Shown in pieces: positions 49,288 to 59,100 of a stretch of DNA of 64,000 nt (within the stretch, counting starts at the first letter, position 1; each line of letters begins with the position of its first letter). This stretch comes from Pseudomonadota bacterium. Lineage in GTDB: Bacteria; Pseudomonadota; Gammaproteobacteria; Steroidobacterales; Steroidobacteraceae. The DNA lies in assembly GCA_018241525.1 (NCBI GenBank), contig JAFEDR010000011.1:434001-498000 (forward strand). Direction: 5' to 3'. The translations under genes and the position numbers were made by a program. The notes under the pieces were generated by a model, which worked only from the letters and a program-made list of their open reading frames with translations, did no database searches and was not told where the DNA came from.

Positions 49288-50568
49288 TCAGCGGGCGGTG
49301 CCGGCGCGCAGCTTCGCGAGATAGCGGTCGCGAAGGGCAGTCTGACGGGTGCCGAGCGACTGGCGGTGCCCGTCGAGCCAGGCCGCGTCGACCAGGCTCG
49401 TCACCTCGAGCGGGTCGCCGCTCCACACCACGAGGTTGGCCGCCCGTCCGGGCTCGATGCTGCCGTATTCGCCGCCGGTGCGGAACACGCGCGCCGGCGC
49501 GCTCGTGATCGCGGCGAGCGCTGCGTCCCACGGCAGCCCGTGCGCCACCGCGTTGCCGGCCGCCTGGCGCAGCTTGCGGGCATCGTGCGGCGCGGCGGAG
49601 CGCGAGCTGAAGATCAGCGTGACGCCGGCGGCGTGCAGCCGCGCCGCGTTCTCGAGCGTCGCACCAAGCCGGTCGAACTCCTGCGGCAGGTCATCGAGCG
49701 GGTCGAGCACGACCGGCGCCTGCGCCCGCGCGAGCAGCGGCGCGACGCGCCAGGCCTCCGCGCCGCCGACGATCACCGCCCGGAGCTTCTCGCGCTCCGC
49801 GAACTCGACTGCCGCACGGATGTCGGCCGCGCGATCGGCGACGAACAGCACCGGCTTCTGCTCGGTGACGAAGGACTTCAGCGTCCGCCGCCCCGCGGCG
49901 GTCAGCAGACGCTCCTCGCCGGGCGCGAGCGCGGCCGGGGTCCGCGACTCCTCGAGGGCCTGGGCGAGCAGCATGTAGGCGGCGGCGCGGCTCTCGCCGG
50001 CGAGCGGCCCCGCGTCCTCGCCGACCAGCACCTCGAGCGCGACCGGCGGTCGCGGCCGGCGGCCGTCGAGCCGCGCGACGGAGGCGAGGCCGGCGACGAT
50101 CGAGCTGCCGGGCGCACCCTTGCGGCCGGGCTCGGTGCCCGGCGCGAGCAGCGCGAAGCCGACGCCCTCGGCGCGGGACACCTCGACCGGGATCGAGTCC
50201 GGATTGAAGGCGAGCGCGACGTCGAATTCCGGCCGCATCTGGCCGAGCTTCAGCGTGCCGTCGCGCGTCGAGGACTCGGCCTCGACCTCGACGACCCCGA
50301 GCTGCACGACGCCGCCGAACAGCGCCGGCGTCACCGGCCGGCCCTTGAGGTCGACCACTTCGGCGCCGGCCGGCGCCGTGAGCCCCGTGCCCACCGCCGC
50401 GACGCGGCCGCCCACCAGCAGCACGCTGGCGTGCGCGAGCGTGCCGCGGGCGGTGCCGGTGTGCACCGTGCCGTCGCGCAGCAGCACCGAGGCGGGTGCC
50501 GCCAGCGCGCCGCCGGCGCAGAGCAGCACGCCGAGCGCGGCGAGACGAACCGACCGTCGCGCGCTCAC
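49288..50568 (-). CDS. amidohydrolase-like protein lacking the HxH metal motif
   Basis: A 426-residue secreted protein (signal peptide RSVRLAALGVLLCAGGALAA) with the imidazolonepropionase-like composite domain VLLRDGTVHT and GRVAAVGTGL, and the closing GSIEPGRAANLVVWSGDPL of amidohydrolases. Where active enzymes have DxHxH, this one has TPALFGGVVQLGV, so the first two metal ligands are missing, and the TIM-barrel strands are also changed. It overlaps its paralogue upstream by 4 nt (GTGA). It is probably an inactive partner or has a new role. Confidence 0.8.
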   Translation of the reverse strand: MSARRSVRLAALGVLLCAGGALAAPASVLLRDGTVHTGTARGTLAHASVLLVGGRVAAVGTGLTAPAGAEVVDLKGRPVTPALFGGVVQLGVVEVEAESSTRDGTLKLGQMRPEFDVALAFNPDSIPVEVSRAEGVGFALLAPGTEPGRKGAPGSSIVAGLASVARLDGRRPRPPVALEVLVGEDAGPLAGESRAAAYMLLAQALEESRTPAALAPGEERLLTAAGRRTLKSFVTEQKPVLFVADRAADIRAAVEFAEREKLRAVIVGGAEAWRVAPLLARAQAPVVLDPLDDLPQEFDRLGATLENAARLHAAGVTLIFSSRSAAPHDARKLRQAAGNAVAHGLPWDAALAAITSAPARVFRTGGEYGSIEPGRAANLVVWSGDPLEVTSLVDAAWLDGHRQSLGTRQTALRDRYLAKLRAGTAR

Positions 50569-51974
50569 GGGACCACCCCCGCCGCCGCCGGCTGGCCGAG
50601 CATGAAGTCCGAGCGCGGCACCGCGGGCGGGTGGGCCCGGTCGAACTGCAGCACGCCGTCGATGTACACCTCGTCGGCGAGCGCATAGACGCTGAACGGA
50701 TCGCGATTCCAGAGCACGAGGTCGGCCATCTTGCCCGTCTCGACGGTACCGGTTTGGCGCTCGATGCCAAGCGCGCGGGCGGGATTCCGGGTCAGCCACT
50801 CGATGGCACGTTCGGGCGGGATCGGGAGGCCGGCGGCGCGGCCGCGCGCCATGGCCTTGGCCGCCTCCTGGTTCAGCCGCTGGATGCCATCCTCGGAATC
50901 GGAGTGCACGATCGCGCAGCCCTGCGGCGCCGCATCGACCAGCGCGATGTTCTCCTGGATGCCGTCATTGGCTTCCATCTTGAATCCCCACCAATCAGCC
51001 CACATCGCCGCGCAGACGCCGCGCTCGGCCAGCAGGTTCGCGATCTTGTAGGCCTCGACGGCGTGATGGAAGGCCGCGATCCGGAAGCCGAACTCGCGCG
51101 ACATGTCGAGCATGATGGCCATCTCGTCCGCGCGGTAGCAGTGCATCTGCACGGCGATATCGCCCTGCAGCACGCCGGCGAGCGTCTCGAGTCGCAGGTC
51201 CCGCTTCGGCGGCTTCGCCTCCTCTGCCGCCTTGCCGCCGGCCTTCAGCTTCGCCTCGTAGCCGGCGAGCTCGCGCAGGTACTCCTGCGCCTCGATCCAC
51301 TGCGCGCGGTAGCCCGCGACGTTGCCCATGCGTGTGCCGGGCGCCTGGTTGCGACCCGCGCCATAGACGCGCTTCGGGTTCTCGCCGCAGGCCATCTTGA
51401 GTCCCTGCGGTGCGCCGGGGAACTTCATCGCCTGGTAGGTGACGGCTGCGACGTTCTTGAGTACGGCCGAGCGGCCGCCGATCAGGTTGGCGGAGCCCGG
51501 CAGGATCTCGAGCGTCGTGACGCCGCCGGCGAGCGCCGTGTCGAAGCCCGGATCGACGGGCCAGACGGAGTGCTCGGCCCAGACGTTCGCGGTCACGGGC
51601 GAGGTCATTTCGTTGCCGTCGCTGTTGCCGGAGACCGCCGGGCTCGGATACACGCCGAGGTGCGAGTGAACGTCGATGATGCCGGGCGTCAGCCAGCGGC
51701 CATGCGCGTCGACGACGCGCGCACCGGCCGGCGCGTCCAGGTGCGGTCCGACGCCCACGATATGGCCGTCGGCGACCAGCACGTCGGTGTCCTCGAGGCG
51801 CGTGCCGGTCCCGGTCAGCACGGTGGCACCGCGGATCAGCAGCGGCGGCGCTGCCGCGGCCACGTAGGTCGACGGGTATGGATCGGCCGGCAGCGCGGCG
51901 GCGAGCGTCGCTGCGCCGGCGCCGGCGATGAAAGCGACGAGGCGCGCCGCGGCGCGCGGATGACGGATTCGCAT
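50565..51974 (-). CDS. secreted amidohydrolase, imidazolonepropionase-like
   Basis: A 469-residue metal hydrolase with an N-terminal signal peptide (RLVAFIAGAGAATLAAALPA). The first metal ligands are H103 and H105 in DVHSHLG, and later His residues appear in VQMHCYRADEM, AAFHHAVEAY and IVHSDSEDG; the closing motif is ETGKMADLVLWNRDPF. The set looks catalytic. The substrate is unknown, though exported enzymes of this type are often dipeptidases or act on cyclic amides. It is the first gene of a pair with the degenerate paralogue downstream. Confidence 0.88.
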   Translation of the reverse strand: MRIRHPRAAARLVAFIAGAGAATLAAALPADPYPSTYVAAAAPPLLIRGATVLTGTGTRLEDTDVLVADGHIVGVGPHLDAPAGARVVDAHGRWLTPGIIDVHSHLGVYPSPAVSGNSDGNEMTSPVTANVWAEHSVWPVDPGFDTALAGGVTTLEILPGSANLIGGRSAVLKNVAAVTYQAMKFPGAPQGLKMACGENPKRVYGAGRNQAPGTRMGNVAGYRAQWIEAQEYLRELAGYEAKLKAGGKAAEEAKPPKRDLRLETLAGVLQGDIAVQMHCYRADEMAIMLDMSREFGFRIAAFHHAVEAYKIANLLAERGVCAAMWADWWGFKMEANDGIQENIALVDAAPQGCAIVHSDSEDGIQRLNQEAAKAMARGRAAGLPIPPERAIEWLTRNPARALGIERQTGTVETGKMADLVLWNRDPFSVYALADEVYIDGVLQFDRAHPPAVPRSDFMLGQPAAAGVVP

Positions 51975-52041
51975 GCGTGTCCCCTTCCGGCCGGCGGCCG
52001 GCGCCGAGCGCGGAGTCTAGCGCAGCGTGCGCGCGATGCGC

Positions 52042-52965
52042 TCAGTGGCCGGCGTAACGCACCTCGCCGGCGCGCACCGCGAGCGCCAGCCGGTTCTGCG
52101 GCGGCGGCAGCGGGCACGTGGCGAAGCCGGTGAATGCGCAGGGCGGGTTGTAGGCCTCGTTGAAGTCCACGCGGACCCGGCCCGCGACCGGCAGCGGCAC
52201 GTGCAGGAAGCGGCCGGCACCGTAAGTCTCGTGCCCGGAGGTGGCGTCGGCGAACATCACGAACAGGTGGTCGTCGCCCGGCGACTCGAGCAGCGCGTCG
52301 AGGCGCCACTCGCGACCGTCGCGCTCGAAGACGAGCGCACCGGGCGAGATCATCTCGATCTCGTCGCCGAAGACGTTCACGATCGGCAGGCGCCGAGCCG
52401 GCTCGTAGGCCTCGAACCGCGCCTCGACGACCCACGCCGGGTCGATCGCGAAGTAATCGAGGCCGCGGAAGGCGCGCCGCGCGGCGCTGTCGAGATCGCG
52501 CACGCGCAGTGCGTAGCGACCGGCACGATCGATGACGAACAAGCGCAGCGAACCGGCCGTCAGCACCCGGCCATCGCCGTCGCGTGCGGGCGCAAGTTCC
52601 TGCGCCTCGGCCGGCGCTCCGTCGCGCAGCAGCCCGCTGTGCTCGGCGGGCTCGAGACGCACCGAGTGATCGACGACCACGATCCGGCCCGCATGGCGGG
52701 CGACCGCCGGCGAGGGCAGCACGATCTCGTTGTCGCGCGCGCGTCCGATCGTGTGCGTGCCCTCGCGCAGCCAGTGCAGCCCCACCACTGTCAGCCAGCC
52801 GCCATCGCCCGCGATTTCGACGGTGCGCGCCGCACGCCAGCTGTGTACCGCCCGCTCCTCTTCCGTCGGCTCCGCGGTCGCCGCCGCCGCGGTCGCGCTC
52901 ACGGCTGCACAGCAGAGCAGCGCCGCAGCGGCGTGGCGGACCGCAGTGGCCGCGCGCCCGCTCAT
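52042..52965 (-). CDS. DUF1684 family exported protein
   Basis: A 307-residue protein with an N-terminal signal segment (RHAAAALLCCAAVSATAAA) and the DUF1684 fold. The C-terminal signature is strongly kept: RVRVDFNEAYNPPCAFTGF followed by ATCPLPPPQNRLALAVRAGE. An FHA-like segment lies earlier (GTHTIGRARDNEIVLP). The biochemical role of DUF1684 is not known. The ATG at 52965 has AGAGG just upstream with a short gap; the frame remains open further but that region is divergent promoter DNA. Confidence 0.88.
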   Translation of the reverse strand: MSGRAATAVRHAAAALLCCAAVSATAAAATAEPTEEERAVHSWRAARTVEIAGDGGWLTVVGLHWLREGTHTIGRARDNEIVLPSPAVARHAGRIVVVDHSVRLEPAEHSGLLRDGAPAEAQELAPARDGDGRVLTAGSLRLFVIDRAGRYALRVRDLDSAARRAFRGLDYFAIDPAWVVEARFEAYEPARRLPIVNVFGDEIEMISPGALVFERDGREWRLDALLESPGDDHLFVMFADATSGHETYGAGRFLHVPLPVAGRVRVDFNEAYNPPCAFTGFATCPLPPPQNRLALAVRAGEVRYAGH

Positions 52966-53152
52966 GATCCTCTCGACGCTGCGGTGATGGCCAAGCGGGC
53001 GATCCTCAGATTCGGGCCAAACGGCGGGCGACGGTCGCCCGGGCCCACCGGCACGGCCGGCGGCTGATCGGCATTTGCCGCAGACATGAATCCACGTCAC
53101 GCGGGCTTCGCCAGGGCAGCCCTAGAATATAAGGAATGCCGGAGATCGTGTC

Positions 53153-53716
53153 CTGCCCCTCAATGCCCGCCATCTGAACGCCGCTCACCGGCATGCGCTA
53201 ATCGCGCACTTCGGCGCCCTGTCGCGGCGCGACACCTATCTGCGATTCGGGACGTTTCTCGCGCCGGAGTCGGTCGCGGCCTACGTCGAGGGCATCGACT
53301 TCGGCCGTTCGACGGTGCTCGGCGTCTACGCGGACGACCTCGAGCTGCTGGGCGTTGCTCACCTCTGCCCGGAGGCGGAGGTGGTCGAACTCGGCATCAG
53401 CGTACTGGCCCATGCCCGCCGGCGCGGCCTCGGCACGCTGCTGATGCGGCGTGCGCTCGGCCACGCGCGGATGGTTGGGGCGGAGCGGCTGTTCATGCAC
53501 TGCCTCGCCGAGAACGGCGACCTGATGCGGCTCGCGCGCGCCGCACGGGCCGAGATCTCCTTTCACCACGACGAGGCGGACGGCTACATCCACGTACCTC
53601 CGCTGACCCCGATCGGTGCCGCGTTCGAACTCGCCGAGGAGCAGCTCGGCGTGCTCGACTACGCGTTCAAGGCGCAGCGCCAGATGTGGCGGCACGCGCT
53701 GCTGCCATCCGGCTAG
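53153..53716 (+). CDS. GNAT-family acetyltransferase with no standard start codon
   Basis: A protein of about 187 residues with the GNAT fold: LGVYADDLELLGVAHL, then VVELGISVLAHARRRGLGTLLMRRAL, the acetyl-CoA pyrophosphate loop (R/Q-x-x-G-x-G/A). Homology-like sequence runs from LPLNARHLNAAHRH onward, but the frame (open from 53126) has no ATG, GTG or TTG before GTG 53315, which would remove the first third. CTG 53153, with GGAG 8 nt upstream, is a possible start. An ATG at 53136 with good context lies in another frame and would reach a stop at 53175. A frameshift or an assembly error near 53151 is an alternative. Confidence 0.6.
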   Translation: MPLNARHLNAAHRHALIAHFGALSRRDTYLRFGTFLAPESVAAYVEGIDFGRSTVLGVYADDLELLGVAHLCPEAEVVELGISVLAHARRRGLGTLLMRRALGHARMVGAERLFMHCLAENGDLMRLARAARAEISFHHDEADGYIHVPPLTPIGAAFELAEEQLGVLDYAFKAQRQMWRHALLPSG

Positions 53717-54015
53717 TCGAGGCGACGCGCCTCGAAGCCACCGAGCGCACCCGCCTCATCGACGCTGACGGCGATCTCGATCGGCCGGCAGCAGACCTGG
53801 CAATCCTCGATCGCCGCGTACGACCCCGCGCTGAGGTCGAGTGGCGTGGCGAACCGCTCACCGCAGTACGGGCAGTCGATCGAGACGAATTCTCCGAGCC
53901 CGGTGCGCTCGCGGCCCGGCTCGAAGACGGGCTCGAGCCCGTAGCGCCGGTCGATGCTCGCGGCGTCCGGCAGCGGCGCCGGCGGTCCATCGCGGTCGGG
54001 GCGATGCCGCCGCAT
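53713..54015 (-). CDS. CPXCG-motif cysteine-rich small protein
   Basis: A 100-residue protein whose C-terminal half is the CPXCG family: FVSIDCPYCGERFATPLDL and DCQVCCRPIEIAVSVDEAG, two pairs of Cys likely to hold zinc. The N-terminal half is basic and variable. The function is unknown. The ATG at 54015 overlaps the stop of the GIY-YIG-like gene by one base (TGATG), so the pair is co-translated. Its own stop overlaps the GNAT gene stop by two bases on the opposite strand. Confidence 0.85.
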   Translation of the reverse strand: MRRHRPDRDGPPAPLPDAASIDRRYGLEPVFEPGRERTGLGEFVSIDCPYCGERFATPLDLSAGSYAAIEDCQVCCRPIEIAVSVDEAGALGGFEARRLD

Positions 54016-54611
54016 CAGTGGCCCCCCTGCACGCGGATGCCGGCCGCGCGCAGTGCCTCCGCGAGCTCGGATTCGATGCGCTCCGCCTCGTCGCGCGCGA
54101 TGCCCTGCAGGTGCGCGACCGGCCCGGTCAGCGGCTCGAGGCCGCGCTTGAGCACGCTGCCGGCGGCGCGGATGCCCGCCTTGTGCTGGTCGAAGCGTTC
54201 GTGTGCCGGATACCCCGACATGCCGACGTACACGCCGTGCGGGTCGCCCGGCGCGTCGGCGTAGTCGAGCAGCACGAGGTAGATGTTCGAGCGGCCGCAG
54301 CGCGCCGCGGTGCAGCGGGCCGCGACCTCGTAAGCCGTCGGCAGCCAGGCGACGTGCCGCATTGGCAGCCAGTCGGGAAGCGTCGGCGCCGCGGCGGCCC
54401 AGGCGCGCGCCAGCAGCTGCTCGATCTGCAGGCCGATCTCGCCGCGCATCCACAGCTCGTGCACGCACTCCGCCGCGCTCGCGCCGTCGCGCGCCGCGAC
54501 CGCCTGCTCGAACGCCGACAGGATTGCCGGGCGCGCGGCGGCTCGGAAGCGGCGCTCGGGGGCGCCGCCGGGATGTCCCCGCAGGCGGCCTCGCTTCGCG
54601 GCTGCGCGCAC
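54015..54611 (-). CDS. GIY-YIG-like protein with N-terminal helical domain
   Basis: A protein of 198 residues. The last 110 residues resemble a GIY-YIG nuclease fold: NIYLVLLDYADAP, then GVYVGMSGYPAHERFDQHKAG, with the catalytic-type Arg and, further on, EAERIESELAEALRAAG with the Glu. The first 85 residues are helical and not recognised. GTG 54611 is chosen because it lies just after the stop of the preceding gene (54619); GTG 54656 would overlap that gene by 38 bp. A DNA-repair or RNA role is a guess. It is coupled to the CPXCG gene. Confidence 0.55.
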   Translation of the reverse strand: MRAAAKRGRLRGHPGGAPERRFRAAARPAILSAFEQAVAARDGASAAECVHELWMRGEIGLQIEQLLARAWAAAAPTLPDWLPMRHVAWLPTAYEVAARCTAARCGRSNIYLVLLDYADAPGDPHGVYVGMSGYPAHERFDQHKAGIRAAGSVLKRGLEPLTGPVAHLQGIARDEAERIESELAEALRAAGIRVQGGH

Positions 54612-54618
54612 GTCCCGC

Positions 54619-56058
54619 TCAGTCGCGCAGGCTGACGCTCGTCGCGACCAGCGCACCGGTCGCCGACAACGAGCCGCGCGCGCGCACCAGCCGGCCGGGC
54701 GCCGCCGCGAAGAACGCGCCCGAGCTCAGGGGCGACCCATCGACGGCGGCGAAGGTCGCGCTGTTCGCGATCACGGTGATGCCGGTCAGCGTGAAGTTCG
54801 GCGCCGCGACCGCGGTCGCGGCATCCTGGAGCTCGACCACGACGGGCGACGGGGTCGTCGCGCGCTCGATGATCCGCGCGCGCGCAGTGGTGCCGGAGCC
54901 CGCCACGCCGCGCACCACCACCCAGTCGCCGATCGCGAGACTCGCAAGGCCGAAGGAGCGCAGCTGCGTCGCGCTGCGGTCGTCCCAGCGCGACGCGGCG
55001 GTCACCGTGACCGTGATGCCGTCGACGGCGAAGGTCTGGCCGGCACGGTCGAGCGCGGACACCGCACCGACGATCCGCACGTTGGCCGCCGGCCAGAGAG
55101 TGACCTGGCTCGCGGTCAGCACCGCGTTCGCCGCGTAGCTGCCGGCGACTTCGAGCTCGACGTCGGCGGCCAGATCGGTGCTCGCGCCATCCGTGAACGT
55201 GGTCGTGGCCGTGGTCGCCACGGTCTGGCCGCCCACGTCGAAGTCCGTGACCGATCCGAAACGCGTGATCGCGCCGTGCACGGTACCGGCGGCGCCGCTC
55301 GCGCCCGCCGGCACCTCGCTCTGCGCGCTCACCAGCGTCGCGCGCAGCGTCGCCGAATCCGCGAGCGTCGCGCCGGTCGCGACCACGTACTGGCCGTTGG
55401 TGAGGTTCGAGGGGACGCCGCTGCCGGCGGCGCTGTAGTCGACCGTGGTGCCGTCGATCGTGAAGGTCGCCGCCGCGGTGTCGAGGTTCGTCACCCGCCC
55501 GGCCACCTGGTAGGTCGAGCCGAGCGAGGCGAGGTCAACCCGCGAGGCGATCAGCCCGGTGGACGTGCGGTAGCCATCGACCGCGAGCAGCGTGCCGATC
55601 GTCACCCCGCCCGGGTCGGTGGGCGCGAGGCCGCTGGCGACGCTGGTGTCGCCGGTGATACGGACCGTCTGGCCGAGCAGCGTCAGTGTCGCCCCGGCGA
55701 GGTCGATCGCACTGACCGGCGCAACCAGCTTCGTGGTCACGGCAATCGTGCTGGCCGTCGCGGCGCCGGCGCTCGGGCTGCCACCGGTCACGGTGGCAAC
55801 GCGTCCGACGGTGAGCTGCGCCTCACTCGCCGCGACGCCATCGATCGTCAGCGTCGCGTTGCCATCCGCGAACTCGACACCGTCGACGAACACGCTGCCG
55901 AAGCCGCCGACCGGTCCGACCATGACCTGCGAGGACGAACCCTGCAGGCCCGAGGGCACGTAGTAGCCACGCCAGCTGCAGTAGGAGCCGGCCAGCAGCA
56001 TCGCGAGCCCGGCGGCAGCGACCCGCAGCACTCGACCCGGCAGCGGCATCCTCGGCAT
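54619..56058 (-). CDS. exported DUF5666 repeat protein
   Basis: A 479-residue envelope protein. The signal segment is RVLRVAAAGLAMLLAGSY, with a Cys shortly after but not in a clean lipobox. The body consists of about six beta-rich DUF5666-like repeats, each with a short FxVDGxxV pattern, for example GSVFVDGVEFADGNATLTIDG and QTFAVDGITVTVTAAS, separated by sequence about VAGRVTNLD. The family is exported and its role is not known. Thr, Ala and Val are common. The GIY-YIG-like gene follows after 7 bp. Confidence 0.8.
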   Translation of the reverse strand: MPRMPLPGRVLRVAAAGLAMLLAGSYCSWRGYYVPSGLQGSSSQVMVGPVGGFGSVFVDGVEFADGNATLTIDGVAASEAQLTVGRVATVTGGSPSAGAATASTIAVTTKLVAPVSAIDLAGATLTLLGQTVRITGDTSVASGLAPTDPGGVTIGTLLAVDGYRTSTGLIASRVDLASLGSTYQVAGRVTNLDTAAATFTIDGTTVDYSAAGSGVPSNLTNGQYVVATGATLADSATLRATLVSAQSEVPAGASGAAGTVHGAITRFGSVTDFDVGGQTVATTATTTFTDGASTDLAADVELEVAGSYAANAVLTASQVTLWPAANVRIVGAVSALDRAGQTFAVDGITVTVTAASRWDDRSATQLRSFGLASLAIGDWVVVRGVAGSGTTARARIIERATTPSPVVVELQDAATAVAAPNFTLTGITVIANSATFAAVDGSPLSSGAFFAAAPGRLVRARGSLSATGALVATSVSLRD

Positions 56059-56184
56059 GTGACTCTCCGGCAGGCGGTGGCGCGGCGTCGCGGCGTCCGG
56101 TCCCGTGTCAGCGGACCGCCCCGCGGCACCGGAGTTCCGGTGCGGTCATTGCAGCATGTCGCCGGCTCGGCCCGCCAGCGCGGT

Positions 56185-59100
56185 TCAGGCGGCCCGATCG
56201 ACCGGGGCGTCCGCGGGCGCCGGCTGCCGCCAGCGGGCGAGGAGCGCGCGCTCACGCTCGCGAACCTCGCCGAGGTGGCGCGCCTTGACGTGGCCGTAGC
56301 CGCGGATCCGCTCCGGCAGGCTCGCGATCTCGACCGCGAGCGCGTGACGCTCGGGACCGAGGCCGGCGGCGAGCTCGGCGACGATGCGCTCGTAGTCGGC
56401 GATCAGCTGCCGCTCGCTGCGGCGCTCGACCCGCCAGCCGAACGGATCGAACGGCGTGCCGCGCAGGAAGCGCAGCGCCGCGAGCGCTGCGAGCACCGGC
56501 GTCAGCCACCGGCCGACCGTGATCTTGCGGGGTTCGCCGCGGACCGCATCGTGCCGCGTCAGCCCCGGCGGCGCGAGGTGGTAGCGCAGTCGGTAGTCGC
56601 CGCGGAACGTCGCCTGCAGCAGCGTGCGGAACTCGGCGCCGGTGTGCAGGCGTGCGACCTCGTACTCGTCCTTGTAGGCGAGCAGCTTGAAGTAGTAGCG
56701 CGTGACGGCCTCGGTCAGCGCGGTCTTGCCCGGGGTCCGGTCGCGCTCGGCCGCCGCGACCCGCGCGACCAGTGCACGGTAGCGATCCGCGTAGGCGACA
56801 TCCTGGTAGCCCACGAGGAAGCGGGCGCGCTGCTCGAGCGGCGATTCGGCCACGGTCTCGGCCGGCGCGGCGCCGAGCGCCGCGAAGCGCGCCGGGTCTG
56901 CGGCCGCGAGCCGCCCGAGCGCCAGCGCACGCCGGTTGAGCGGTACGGCGGCGCCGTTCAGCTCGATGGCCCGCTCGACCGCCGCCCGGCCGACCGGCAG
57001 CCAGCCGCGCTGCAGCGCGTAGCCGACCAGGAACAGGTTCGCGCCGACCGTGTCGCCAAGCAGCTCGCGCGCCGCGCGCGTGGCATCGACGAGCCCGGCG
57101 GCGTGCTCGCCGACGGCCGCGGTCAGGCGTGCGACCGCCTCGCCGCCCCGGAAATCCGCATCCGGGTTCAGCTGGAACACCGCCGTCGGCACGAGGTGCG
57201 TGTTGAGCGCGAGCCGGGTCCGGCCGCGCCCGATCGTGCCGAGCACCTCGGCGGACGCCGCTGCGACCAGGTCGCAGGCGAGCAGCAGGTCGGCCTCGCC
57301 GAGACCGACGCGTGGCGGGACCGGCGCCGCGCCGGCCGGCCCGATCTTGACGTGCGACAGCACCGCACCGCCCTTCTGCGCCAGCCCGGTCATGTCGTAC
57401 ACGGTCGCCGCTCGCCCCTCGAGGTGGGCCGCCATCGCGAGCAGCGCGCCGACCGTGACGACGCCGGTGCCGCCGATGCCGGTGACGAGCAGCGCCGCGG
57501 TCGCCGCCGGCGACGGCTGCGCGGGTTCGGGCAGGGCGACGGCCAGCGTCGCGTCGAGCGCGCTCGCGTCCGCCCGCTGCAGCGTCGCGCCCTCGACGGT
57601 TACGAATGCCGGGCAGAAGCCGTCGACGCAGGAGTAGTCCTTGTTGCAGCTCGACTGGTCGATCGCCCGCTTGCGGCCGAACTCGGTTTCGAGCGGCAGC
57701 ACCGAGACGCAGTTCGAGCGCGCCGAGCAGTCGCCGCAGCCCTCGCAGACGAGCGGATTGATGAGCACGCGTCGATCCGGGTCCGCGAGGCGGCCGCGCT
57801 TGCGCCGGCGGCGCTTCTCCGCGGCACACACCTGGTCATAGATCAGCGCGGTGACGCCCGGCACCGCCCGCAGCCGCCGCTGCACGGCGTCGAGCTCGTG
57901 GCGCTCGTGGAGCGTGACGCCCGGGGCGAAGGCCGGCGTCGACCCGTACTTCGCCGGATCGTCGGCGACCACGGCGATGGTGGTCACGCGTTCGGCGCGC
58001 AGCTGCTGCGTGATCTCGGCGACCGACAGATGCCCCTCGACCGCCTGACCGCCGGTCATCGCGACCGCGTCGTTGTAGAGCAGCTTGTAGGTGATGTTCA
58101 CGTTGGCGGCGACCGCCGCACGGATCGCCAGCAGCCCCGAATGGAAATACGTGCCGTCGCCGAGGTTCTGGAAGGAATGCACCTGGTTAGTGAACGGCGC
58201 GAGCCCGACCCAGGTGAGGCCCTCGCCGCCCATCTGCGTCGGCGCGAGCGTCGCGCGGTTCATGAACATCGCCATCGTGTGGCAGCCGATGCCGGCGAAT
58301 GCCACGCTGCCTTCGGGCACGCGCGTCGAGGTGTTGTGCGGACAGCCGGAGCAGAAGTACGGCAGCCGCTGCCCGGGCGCGGGCGGGCGCGCCGCGATCT
58401 CCTGGAGCTGCGCGCCGAGCAGCGCCGTGCGCTCGGCGAGCGCCGCATCGGCGAGCCCGATGGCGGCGAGCCGTGCGCCGATCGCGCGCGCGACCGCGAG
58501 CGGCTCGAGCACCACGTCGGCCGGCAGCAGCGGGGCGCCGTCGGCGTCGTGCTTGCCGCTCAGCCGCGGCCGCTCGCCGTCGGGCAGGTTGTAGAGCGCG
58601 TGCGCGATCTGCGGCTCGAGGAACGCCGCCTTCTCCTCGATCACCAGCAGCTCGCGCTGGCCGCGCGCGAACTCGGCGAGCGCGACCGGCTCGAGCGGCC
58701 AGATCAGCGCCGGCTTGTAGACGCTGATGCCGAGCGCCGCCAGCCGCGACGCGTCGAGCCCGAGCGCCGCCAGCGCCGCGCCGACGTCGAGCCAGGTCTT
58801 GCCGGCGGCCACGATGCCGAGGCCGCCAGGCCGGGCGGCGCCGTGCGTGACGCGATCGAGGCGGTTCTCGCGCGCGTAGGCCTGCGCGCGCGGCAGCTTG
58901 ACGCGCGTCAGCCGGATCTCGTCGCTCATCGGGTCCCAGGCATAGCGCGCATGCACGCCGCCTGCCGGCGGCTCGCCGCCCGGCAGCCGGCACTCGAGGC
59001 GCTCCGGGCCGACCTCGACCGTCGCCGTCGCCTCGACGGTTTCGTTGACGCACTTGAAGCCGACCCAGGTGCCCGCGTGGCGCGACAGCGCGAAGCCGTG

